From the NCBI GenBank assembly GCA_029817715.1, contig JARUPY010000149.1, positions 1,783,307 to 1,847,306 of the forward strand: a stretch of DNA of 64,000 nt, read 5' to 3'. The stretch comes from Melastoma dodecandrum (lineage: Eukaryota > Streptophyta > Magnoliopsida > Myrtales > Melastomataceae). This document shows, piece after piece, positions 11,762 through 21,804 of the stretch (its first letter is position 1; each line of letters begins with the position of its first letter). The notes below the pieces were generated by a model. It was not told the DNA's origin, ran no database searches, and saw only the letters and a list, made by a program, of their open reading frames with translations. The translations under genes were made by a program, and so were the position numbers.

Positions 11762-11766
11762 CACCC
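11762..11766. repeat. Target-site duplication CACCC (left)
   Basis: CACCC directly before the first LTR of the array; the same five bases follow the last LTR at 19429-19433. This is the 5 bp duplication expected of an LTR-element insertion. Confidence 0.75.
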
Positions 11767-12864
11767 TGTTCGCGTATAGAACGGATCACGTCGGAAATAT
11801 TTGGCAAAGGACTCACAGGAATAAAATTGTGGTCGCCAGTAAGAAGATGCACAATTTTATTCAAATAACATGCAAATCTTACAATCTTAACGAGTCAAGA
11901 AAAAGGGGCTTACAGCCATAAAAACGAAAAAGGGGACAACGATGTGGAATCCTGTGACGGCGGAGAACTCGTGACGAAGGCCTTGGAAGCTCGCTCCGTC
12001 GGTGGCGGTTGCTGGCGGGAGGCTGTGACGAAGGCCCTACGAGCTCACTCCGTCGGTGGTGTCGCTGGCGGGGGGTTGACGGCAAAGGCCCTACGAGCTC
12101 ACTCTGTCGGTGGAAGAGGGGTTGACCTATAAACCGGGTCAAGGTATCTAATTCCTAAGGTTGACGAACAAACTTCAGAGTTTTGGCTGTGTATGGTCGT
12201 ACTCTTTCTTGAAAAATTCCTCTGCTATTTATAGAGGACTTGTACGTGTTTAACACGTAACAGATAGATCGTGTTGCAGATCGTGTTATAGATCGTGATC
12301 CCTAATATCGTGGGAGTGTCTCAACAACCTCCTTGATATATGGGATCACGTTCCTGGATATTAGGATCAGTTACGATCCTTAACAAACGTGATTGAAAAT
12401 GAATAAATTTATTCCAACCTTGTCGACTTGACTGATCTGTACGGGCTACGACCGACTTGGTCGACTTATCCAGAATTCCGTCGACTTGACCCTACTAGTA
12501 GACTTAGCAACTGTTGAGTCATCTTGGTTGACTTTAATTACCATATTCCTTCGTCGTGAGTCGACCTAGTCGACTCCGTTCATAAGTCGACTTAGTCGAT
12601 TTCGTCATAAGTCGACCTAGTGAACTTCGTCATGGGTCGACCTAATCGACTTCGTCGTGAGTCGACCTAGTCGACTCCGTTCATAAGTCGACCTAATCGA
12701 CTTCGTCGTGGGTCGACCTAATCGACTTCGTCGTGCGTCGACCTAATCGACTTCGTCGTGAGTCGGCCTAGACGACTGTATCTTGGGCCGACTCGGAGTG
12801 TGACTTGAGTGATTACTGGGTTTCTGTTCTAAGCCCAGGCCCAAAATTATTTGCCATGCCAACA
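11767..12864 (-). repeat. Array LTR 1
   Basis: 1098 bp. A minus-strand TATA box (TATAAATA) lies at 12226-12233 and an 87-codon open frame follows at 11879-12142. The 5' half (about 12550-12780) carries TCGAC-rich repeats of about 25 bp. Confidence 0.8.
12226..12233 (-). promoter_or_regulatory. TATA box of array LTR 1
   Basis: CTATAAATAG on the minus strand, present in all six LTRs. It lies about 85 bp before the ATG of the 87-codon LTR frame, a normal distance for a promoter driving a transcript that begins with it. Confidence 0.5.
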
Positions 12865-13087
12865 TAAGCCCCCCTTTTATGCTGGGTTGGCTATGCTGAC
12901 TCAGCAGAAATCATACCCTATGCTGCCTGGCCTCATAGGGCCGGCGCTTCCAAGTCCATTCCCGGAGGAAGTTCCTGGTCTTCCCCATCTAAGGGATTCT
13001 GAGGCTCACGGCCAATAGTACTTCGAGTATTTCTCGGCATTTGAGACTAAGATTTTTTTTCTGCTCCCACTGTGGTCGCCAAAAACG
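12865..13087 (-). other. Array internal region 1 (PBS, mini-gag, PPT)
   Basis: 223 bp. The polypurine tract ATAAAAGGGGGGCTTA lies at 12865-12880 and the primer-binding-like site at about 13062-13082. A 35-residue frame at 12933-13040 starts MPRNTRST and stops at TGA; in the other copies the TGA is changed and the frame runs a few codons further. Four more copies lie at 14186-14408, 15532-15754, 16834-17056 and 18145-18367. Confidence 0.7.
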
Positions 13088-14185
13088 TGTTCGCGTATAG
13101 AACGGATCACGTCGGAAATATTTGGCAAAGGACTCACAGGAATTGGATTGTGGTCGCCAGTAAGAAGATGCACAATTTTATTCAAATAACATGCAAGTCT
13201 TACAATCTTAACGAGTCAAGAAAAAGGGGCTTACAGCCATAAAAACGAAAAAGGGGACAACGATGTGGAATCCTGTGACGGCGGAGAACTCGTGACGAAG
13301 GCCTTGGAAGCTCGCTCCGTCGGTGGCGGTCGCTGGCGGGAGGCTGTGACGAAGGCCCTACGAGCTCACTCCGTCGGTGGTGTCGCTGGCGGGGGATTGA
13401 CGGCAAAGGCCCTACGAGCTCACTCTGTCGGTGGAAGAGGGGTTGACCTATAAACCGGGTCAAGGTATCTAATTCCTAAGGTTGACGAACAAACTTTAGA
13501 GTTTTGACTGTGTATGGTCGTACACTTTCTTGAAAAATTCCTCTGCTATTTATAGAGGACTTGTACGTGTTTAACACGTAACAGATAGATCGTGTTGCAG
13601 ATCGTGTTATAGATCGTGATCCCTAATATCGTGGGAGTGTCTCAACAACCTTCTTGATATATGGGATCACGTTCCTGGATATTAGGATCAGTTACGATCC
13701 TTAACAAACGTGATTGAAAATGAATAAATTTATTCCAACCTTGTCGACTTGACTGATCTGTACGGGCTACGACCGACTTGGTCGACTTATCCAGAATTCC
13801 GTCGACTTGACCCTACTAGTAGACTTAGCAACTGTTGAGTCTTCTTGGTTGACTTTAATTACCATATTCCTTCGTCGTGAGTCGACCTAGTCGACTCCGT
13901 TCATAAGTCGACTTAGTCGATTTCGTCATAAGTCGACCTAGTGAGCTTCGTCATGGGTCGACCTAATCGACTTCGTCGTGAGTCGACCTAGTCGACTCTG
14001 TTCATAAGTCGACCTAATCGACTTCGTCGTGGGTCGACCTAATCGACTTCGTCGTGCGTCGACCTAATCGACTTCGTCGTGAGTCGGCCTAGACGACTGT
14101 ATCTTGGGCCGACTCGGAGTGTGACTTGAGTGATTACTGGGTTTCTGTTCTAAGCCCAGGCCCAAAATTATTAGCCATGTCAACA
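13088..14185 (-). repeat. Array LTR 2
   Basis: 1098 bp, differing from LTR 1 at a few positions. The same LTR frame lies at 13200-13463. Confidence 0.8.
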
Positions 14186-14408
14186 TAAGCCCCCCTTTTA
14201 TGCTGGGTTGGCTATGCTGACTCAGCAGAAATCATACCCTATGCTGCCTGGCCTCTTAGGGCCGGCGCTTCCAAGTCCATTCCCGGAGGAAGTTCCTGGT
14301 CTTCCCCATCTAAGGGATTCTGAGGCTCACGGCCAATAGTACTTCGAGTATTTCTCGGCATTTGAGACTAAGATTTTTTTTCTGCTCCCACTGTGGTCGC
14401 CAAAAACG

Positions 14409-15531
14409 TGTTCGCGTATAGAACGGATCACGTCGGAAATATTTGGCAAAGGACTCACAGGAATTGGATTGTGGTCGCCAGTAAGAAGATGCACAATTTT
14501 ATTCAAATAACATGCAAGTCTTACAATCTTAACGAGTCAAGAAAAAGGGGCTTACAGCCATAAAAACGAAAAAGGGGACAACGATGTGGAATCCTGTGAC
14601 GGCGGAGAACTCGTGACGAAGGCCTTGGAAGCTCGCTCCGTCGGTGGCGGTTGCTGGCGGGAGGCTGTGACGAAGGCCCTACGAGCTCACTCCGTCGGTG
14701 GTGTCGCTGGCGGGGGGTTGACGGCAAAGGCCCTACGAGCTCACTCTGTCGGTGGAAGAGGGGTTGACCTATAAACCGGGTCAAGGTATCTAATTCCTAA
14801 GGTTGACGAACAAACTTCAGAGTTTTGGCTGTGTATGGTCGTACTCTTTCTTGAAAAATTCCTCTGCTATTTATAGAGGACTTGTACGTGTTTAACACGT
14901 AACAGATAGATCGTGTTGCAGATCGTGTTATAGATCGTGATCCCTAATATCGTGGGAGTGTCTCAACAACCTTCTTGATATATGGGATCACGTTCCTGGA
15001 TATTAGGATCAGTTACGATCCTTAACAAACGTGATTGAAAATGAATAAATTTATTCCAACCTTGTCGACTTGACTGATCTGTACGGGCTACGACCGACTT
15101 GGTCGACTTATCCAGAATTCCGTCGACTTGACCGTACTAGTAGACTTAGCAACTGTTGAGTCGTCTTGGTTGACTTTAATTACCATATTCCTTCGTCGTG
15201 AGTCGACCTAGTCGACTCCGTTCATAAGTCGACTTAGTCGATTTCGTCATAAGTCGACCTAGTGAACTTCGTCATGGGTCGACCTAATCGACTTCGTCGT
15301 GAGTCGACCTAGTCGACTCCGTTCATAAGTCGACCTAATCGACTTCGTCGTGGGTCGACCTAATCGACTTCGTCGTGGGTCGACCTAATCGACTTCGTCG
15401 TGCGTCGACCTAATCGACTTCGTCGTGAGTCGGCCTAGACGACTGTATCTTGGGCCGACTCGGAGTGTGACTTGAGTGATTACTGGGTTTCTGTTCTCAG
15501 CCCAGGCCCAAAATTATTTGCCATGTCAACA
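14409..15531 (-). repeat. Array LTR 3
   Basis: 1123 bp. Longer because it has one extra unit of the TCGAC minisatellite (around 15355-15410). LTR frame at 14521-14784. Confidence 0.8.
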
Positions 15532-15754
15532 TAAGCCCCCCATTTATGCTGGGTTGGCTATGCTGACTCAGCAGAAATCATACCCTATGCTGCCTGGCCT
15601 CCTAGGGCCGGCGCTTCCAAGTCCATTCCCGGAGGAAGTTCCTGGTCTTCCCCATCAAAGGGATTCTGAGGCTCACGGCCAATCGTACTTCGAGTATTTC
15701 TCGGCATTTGAGACTAAGATTTTTTTTCTGCTCCCACTGTGGTCGCCAAAAACG

Positions 15755-16833
15755 TGTTCGCGTATAGAACGGATCACGTCGAAAATATTTGGCAAAGGAC
15801 TCACAGGAATTGGATTGTGGTCGCCAGTAAGAAGATGCACAATTTTATTCAAATAACATGCAAGTCTTACAATCTTAACGAGTCAAGAAAAAGGGGCTTA
15901 CAGCCATAAAAACGAAAAAGGGGACAACGATGTGGAATCCTGTGGAGAACTCGTGACGAAGGCCTTGGAAGCTCGCTCCGTCGGTGGCGGTTGCTGGCGG
16001 GAGGCTGTGACGAAGGCCCTACGAGCTCACTCCGTCGGTGGTGTCGCTGGCGGGGGGTTGACGGCAAAGGCCCTACGAGTTCACTCTTTCGGTGGAAGAG
16101 GGGTTGACCTATAAACCGGGTCAAGGTATCTAATTCCTAAACTTCAGAGTTTTGGCTGTGTATGGTCGTACACTTTCTTGAAAAATTCCTCTGCTATTTA
16201 TAGAGGACTTGTACGTGTTTAACACGTAACAGATAGATCGTGTTGCAGATCGTGTTATAGATCGTGATCCCTAATATCGTGGGAGTGTCTCAACAACCTC
16301 CTTGATATATGGGATCACGTTCCTGGATATTAGGATCAGTTACGATCCTTAACAAACGTGATTGAAAATGAATAAATTTATTCCAACCTTGTCGACTTGA
16401 GTGATCTGTACGGGCTACGACCGACTTGGTCGACTTATCCAGAATTCCGTCGACTTGACCCTACTAGTAGACTTAGCAACTGTTGAGTCATCTTGGTTGA
16501 CTTTAATCACCATATTCCTTCGTCGTGAGTCGACCTAGTCGACTCCGTTCATAAGTCAACTTAGTCGATTTCGTCATAAGTCGACCTAGTGAACTTTGTC
16601 ATGGGTCGACCTAATCGACTTCGTCGTGAGTCGACCTAGTCGACTCCGTTCATAAGTCGACCTAATCAACTTCGTCGTGGGTCGACCTAATCGACTTCGT
16701 CGTGCGTCGACCTAATCGACTTCGTCGTGAGTCGGCCTAGACGACTGTATCTTGGGCCGATTCGGAGTGTGACTTGAGTGATTACTGGGTTTCTGTTCTA
16801 AGCCCAGGCCTAAAATTATTTGCCATGTCAACA
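15755..16833 (-). repeat. Array LTR 4
   Basis: 1079 bp. It lacks a few bases in the LTR frame (85 codons, 15867-16124) and about a dozen bases just upstream of that frame. Confidence 0.8.
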
Positions 16834-17056
16834 TAAGCCCCCCTTTTATGCTGGGTTGGCTATGCTGACTCAGCAGAAATCATACCCTATGCTGCCTGGC
16901 CTCCGAGGGCCGGCGCTTCCAAGTCCATTCCCGGAGGAAGTTCCTGGTCTTCCCCATCTAAGGGATTCTGAGGCTCACGGCCAATAGTACTTCGACTATT
17001 TCTCGGCATTTGAGACTAAGATTTTTTTTCTGCTCCCACTGTGGTCGCCAAAAACG

Positions 17057-18144
17057 TGTTCGCGTATAGAACGGATCACGTCGGAAATATTTGGCAAAGG
17101 ACTCACAGGAATTGGACTGTGGTCGCCAGTAAGAAGATGCACAATTTTATTCAAATAACATGCAAGTCTTACAATCTTAACGAGTCAAGAAAAAAGGGCT
17201 TACAGCCATGAAAACGAAAAAAAGGGGACAACGATGTGGAATCCTGTGACGGCGGAGAACTCGTGACGAAGGCCTTGGAAGCTCGCTCCGTCGGTGGCGG
17301 TCGCTGGCGGGAGGCTGTGACGAAGGCCCTACGAGCTCACTCCGTCGGTGGTGTCGCTGGCGGGGGATTGACGGCAAAGGCCCTACGAGCTCACTCTGTC
17401 GGTGGAAGAGGGGTTGACCTATAAACCGGGTCAAGGTATCTAATTCCTAAGGTTGACGAACAAACTTCAGAGTTTTGGCTGTGTATGGTCGTACGCTTTC
17501 TTGAAAAATTCCTCTGCTATTTATAGAGGACTTGTACGTGTTTAACACGTAACAGATAGATCGTGTTATAGATCGTGATCCCTAATATCGTGGGAGTGTC
17601 TCAACAACCTCCTTGATATATGGGATCACGTTCCTGGATATTAGGATCAGTTACGATCCTTAACAAACGTGATTGAAAATGAATAAATTTATTCCAACCT
17701 TGTCGACTTGACTGATCTGTACGGGCTACGACCGACTTGGTCGACTTATCCAGAATTCCGTCGACTTGACCCTACTAGTAGACTTAGCAACTGTTGAGTC
17801 GTCTTGGTTGACTTTAATTACCATATTCCTTCGTCGTGAGTCGACTTAGTCGACTCCGTTCATAAGTCGACTTAGTCGATTTCGTCATAAGTCGACCTAG
17901 TGAACTTCGTCATGGGTCGACCTAATCGACTTCGTCGTGAGTCGACCTAGTCGACTCCGTTCATAAGTCGACCTAATCGACTTCGTCGTGGGTCGACCTA
18001 ATCGACTTCGTCGTGCGTCGACCTAATCGACTTCGTCGTGAGTCGGCCTAGACGACTGTATCTTGGGCCGACTCGGAGTGTGACTTGAGTGATTACTGGG
18101 TTTCTGTTCTAAGCCCAGGCCCAAAATTATTAGCCATGTCAACA
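17057..18144 (-). repeat. Array LTR 5
   Basis: 1088 bp. LTR frame at 17177-17434 ends two codons differently owing to a small insertion. One GTGTTGCAGATC unit near 17555 is missing, as in LTR 6. Confidence 0.8.
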
Positions 18145-18367
18145 TAAGCCCCCCTTTTATGCTGGGTTGGCTATGCTGACTCAGCAGAAATCATACCCTA
18201 TGCTGCCTGGCCTCCTAGGGCCGGCGCTTCCAAGTCCATTCCCGGAGGAAGTTCCTGGTCTTCCCCATCTAAGGGATTCTGAGGCTCACGGCCAATCGTA
18301 CTTCGAGTATTTCTCGGCATTTGAGACTAAGATTTTTTTTCTGCTCCCACTGTGGTCGCCAAAAACG

Positions 18368-19428
18368 TGTTCGCGTATAGAACGGATCACGTCGAAAATA
18401 TTTGGCAAAGGACTCACAGGAATTGGATTGTGGTCGCCAGTAAGAAGATGCACAATTTTATTCAAATAACATGCAAGTCTTACAATCTTAACGAGTCAAG
18501 AAAAAGGGGCTTACAGCCATAAAAACGAAAAAGGGGACAACGATGTGGAATCCTGTGACGGCGGAGAACTCGTGACGAAGGCCTTGGAAGCTCGCTCCGT
18601 CGGTGGCGGTTGCTGGCGGGAGGCTGTGACGAAGGCCCTACGAGCTCACTCCGTCGGTGGTGTCGCTGGCGGGGGGTTGACGGCAAAGGCCCTACGAGCT
18701 CACTCTGTCGGTGGAAGAGGGGTTGACCTATAAACCGGGTCAAGGTATCTAATTCCTAAGGTTGACGAACAAACTTCAGAGTTTTGGCTGTGTATGGTCG
18801 TACTCTTTCTTGAAAAATTCCTCTGCTATTTATAGAGGACTTGTACGTGTTTAACACGTAACAGATAGATCGTGTTATAGATCGTGATCCCTAATATCGT
18901 GGGAGTGTCTCAACAACCTCCTTGATATATGGGATCACGTTCCTGGATATTAGGATCAGTTACGATCCTTAACAAACGTGATTGAAAATGAATAAATTTA
19001 TTCCAACCTTGTCGACTTGACTGATCTGTACGGGCTACGACCGACTTGGTCGACTTATCTAGAATTCCGTCGACTTGACCCTACTAGTAGACTTAGCAAC
19101 TGTTGAGTCATCTTGGTTGACTTTAATTACCATATTCCTTCGTCGTGAGTCGACCTAGTCGACTCCGTTCATAAGTCGACTTAGTCGATTTCGTCATAAG
19201 TCGACCTAGTGAACTTCGTCATGGGTCGACCTAATCGACTTCGTCGTGAGTCGACATAGTCGACTCCGTTCATAAGTCGACCTAATCGACTTCGTCATGG
19301 GTCGACCTAATCGACTTCGTCGTGAGTCGGCTTAGACGATTGTATCTTGGGCCGACTCGGAGTGTGACTTGAGTGATTACTGGGTTTCTGTTCTAAGCCC
19401 AGGCCCAAAATTATTTGCCATGTCAACA
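18368..19428 (-). repeat. Array LTR 6 (outer 5' LTR)
   Basis: 1061 bp, the shortest, with one TCGAC unit fewer. It is followed by the right target-site duplication. LTR frame at 18480-18743. Confidence 0.8.
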
Positions 19429-19433
19429 CACCC

Positions 19434-19711
19434 CAGGACTCTATTCTCACTCGTTGCCATTTGCAGGTCACTAGAGCCACCCTCTGTGTTCTCTTTTAGT
19501 CCGGCGACCACGTCAGCGAACGATCGGCGCTCTAATAGCATGTCAAGACTCACCATTCATCGCTAACAACCTCATCGGAGCAGAAAGAAAGAAGAAAGCC
19601 AAAACAGAATAGAGAACTCAAAACTAATTTCCGTTGTACTTTTCTGTCTGTATTCTGCACTCCTTTTGTTACAGACAACTCATATTAACAGACCCTTACT
19701 GAACTTTTACA
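19434..19711 (-). mobile_element. Copia 5' LTR, primer-binding site and leader
   Basis: On the minus strand: LTR 19541-19711 (TGTAAAAG...CTTGACA, 171 bp), a slightly mutated primer-binding site TGCTATTAGAGC (19529-19540), and about 100 bp of leader that would run into the gag ATG at 11761 if the array were removed. This is the missing head of the Copia element at 8419-11766. Confidence 0.8.
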
Positions 19712-20378
19712 TGAACTTTCGGCAATCTGGTTGAGCTCCTCTCTCGGCGGTGAAGGGCGACTGTCGATCTTTCGAGGCGTAACGCATCACACCGGGGGTT
19801 ATTATATCTGGGAAGTGGAGCAGAGAAGAGGCCGGTGTAGTAAGTTGCGCAGGCAGAGAGAAGGTGGTTTGTGTCTTAAGCATGTAACTCGCAGGCAGCA
19901 AGGAATTCCTCATTATATAATGCATCGCTCTTACTTCCCAGGCCGTGCTCGTACTGCTGCTGCAGCATTCATGCATTTTCATGTTTCACAGGGTTCAACG
20001 GCAATGTTTAATATCCTCAAAGCATGTTGCAGATACGGGCCAACACAACGTAAAGCAATCGTTGTGTTGTAGGACTCCGAGCGCCAATCTATGAAGCGAC
20101 GACTCGTCCCTCATACCAAAGCCGGGGCAACATATCTCCTGATGTTCGCTTGGTTATTTGAGCATCATTTTACCACCCAAAGTTTCAACTGTCGTTCCGA
20201 GTACATGACAGAGTGCCAGAAGGCTTTATTTCGATTCCAAGCAAACATTCGACATATATAGAAGCAGAGCAACGTCCGCAACCAATTACAACGATGACCA
20301 AGTGCACATTCGCCGACTTATTCTATTGCAAATGTTTAAGGCATGCGGAAATGCTAATCTTCGGACGGTTCGTCGATC
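19712..20378. other. Duplicated 3' flank of lipase copy 2
   Basis: Homologous to 4133-4812 with short deletions. It should hold the 3' UTR of the minus-strand lipase; no separate gene is seen. Confidence 0.55.
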
Positions 20379-21731
20379 TCAAGGAGCGGGCTTGTAGTCA
20401 TTGAGCACCCACTTGCCATCATTGGACTTCTGAATCATACCCTTGTTCTTCACCACCCACCAGGAGGGCGGCGCCTCGTTGGCCTTCGCTTCAGCATCTG
20501 TCAGATAATCACCATTCTTATTCACCAGTGCTAGCTGTCGGCGGTCCTTCAGGTCGAAGCCCTTGCCCAGGCCTTTTGTCCCCGCGATAAGGTGGAGCAC
20601 CGGCTCCAGCTGGTGAGCTGTCCCGAGCATCTCGGCCAAGGTGGCACCACTCGTCAAGTTCTTGAGGTACTTCGATTCACGAGAATCGACCTAAGTAAAG
20701 CGATTCAATTAGTTATGCACGAGCAAAAAATTACATACAAGGCCAAGGACTCTGTTTTTCTGTCTACCCGGAGGACTTGTCCGACGTGGTAGTAGTTGAC
20801 CGGAGGCATGTGCGGGACCATGTCGAGCACGTTCTCTGTCCGGAGGATGTGGAGATTATCCAGGCCATCCACCTTCTTCTGGAAGTCCTCGTTTCCGACC
20901 TTGGGGCTCTCGAACGTGAAGACAGTCACGGGACAGACCTTCCCCCCAGGGAGCACGTTCTTCTTGTTGTTGACGATGTCCGCACCATTGAGAATAGCAA
21001 GGGACCCGCCCATACTGTGCCCGATGACTGTGATGCTCATATCTTCGTTGCTGTATGTTTTCATCAGCGACTCAATCTCCTCAAGAACCTGATTCAGGAA
21101 GAGACATACAGAACTCATGTCAAGATGGGGTTGTTAGGGTCGTTCACCCGTCGGCTAATACCACAGCACACGTATGGTGGCATACCTGCGTCCTACTGCT
21201 GGTCTTGGTGTACTCGTCGTGGTTAAGCCAGTCGACGTAAGTGTACATATAGTGCCAGCCCTGGTGTATCTCGATGCCGGGCTCCCCAGGGAACACGTCC
21301 TCTGCCTTCTCCTGCTTGTCATCAAGATCAGCCAAGGCCTCCTTCGCCCTGACAGTGCCCCTCCATACGACGAGTATATCCCTCCTGCCGAGCGTCTTCA
21401 CACCCTCGTCCGTGGTCACCGCGACGTACGCGATCCAAGTCGTCTCCCCAATCATCGCGAAGTTCTTGGTGTACACGAACCTCTTCACCTCGTACTTGAA
21501 CGGGTTGTTAACCTCGAGCCCGACATACGAGAAGAAGTCCTTCATTGGGTACCTGCCGAAGTTGCAGGATGGGGAGGCGTCCACATTGTTGAAGGCGTCG
21601 CCCAGCGCCTGGACTCGCTCCCCATAGTGGATGAGGTACATACGGAGCTCGTCGTCGAGGGGGTCGAGCATGTCGGCCCATTTCGTCCCGCCGCTGAGCT
21701 CCTGCCATGTGTGGGACGTCTGGTTTCCCAT
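20379..21731 (-). CDS. Phospholipase A1-II (class 3 lipase), copy 2
   Basis: Exons 21186-21731, 20768-21088 and 20379-20690 give 392 residues with the same splice positions as copy 1. The elbow GHSMGG, NVLDMVPHMPPVNYY and the exon-3 HLIAG are kept, so the predicted Ser-Asp-His triad is intact. In this copy the upstream ATG is followed two codons later by TAG, which confirms that the shared MGNQ codon is the usable start. Differences from copy 1 are scattered substitutions only (for example KQEKAED for TQEKAED, YSNEDM for YSHEDM). Expected role: hydrolysis of the sn-1 ester of glycerolipids in the cytosol. Upstream DNA resembles the other copies, so expression could be similar, though the adjacent retrotransposons lie just beyond its 3' end. 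Confidence 0.88.
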
Positions 21732-21796
21732 GGATGGATCTGATCTTTGATACCAAATTGAGTTTTGGGTGAACTCCTTCCACTAAGTTAACATGC

Positions 21797-21804
21797 TTTA
21801 TATA
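21797..21804 (-). promoter_or_regulatory. TATA box of lipase copy 2
   Basis: TATATAAA on the minus strand in the position conserved with copies 1 and 3. Confidence 0.6.

Larger units (their letters stand above)
8419..11766 (-). mobile_element. Ty1/Copia retrotransposon body, 3'-truncated
   Basis: Read on the minus strand the order is gag, protease, integrase, reverse transcriptase, which is the Copia order. The gag ATG is at 11761 and homology ends abruptly at about 8425, inside the reverse transcriptase after YGLKQASRQ, so the catalytic YxDD region, RNase H and 3' LTR are missing. The 5' LTR and leader lie 7.7 kb away at 19434-19711 because a second LTR element has inserted 5 bp upstream of the gag ATG. 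Stops and frameshifts are spread along the coding part. Confidence 0.85.
11767..19428 (-). mobile_element. Tandem array of a small non-autonomous LTR retrotransposon (6 LTRs, 5 internal regions)
   Basis: The 7.66 kb block is LTR-internal-LTR repeated with a period near 1.3 kb. On the minus strand each LTR starts TGTT and ends AACA. Each internal region is 223 bp. It starts with a primer-binding-like TTGGCGACCACAGTGGGAG, resembling the TTGGCGACTCCACTGGGGA leader of Tat/Ogre-type Gypsy elements. It then has a very short gag-like start (MPRNTRST...) and ends with the polypurine tract AAAAGGGGGG next to the following LTR. No protease, RT or integrase is present, so the class is TRIM/TR-GAG-like. 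The whole array has a single CACCC duplication at its ends. Unequal exchange between LTRs after one insertion explains this best; insertion of a ready-made tandem is possible. Confidence 0.85.

Noticed and set aside
11944..12132. 62-codon plus-strand frame repeated in each array unit
   Set aside because: It is the antisense shadow of the LTR frame, has no promoter on that strand, and its repetition only reflects array duplication.
11762..19433. CRISPR-like or bacterial repeat interpretation of the regular array
   Set aside because: Units are 1.3 kb long with LTR, primer-binding and polypurine signals in a plant genome; spacers and short direct repeats are absent.
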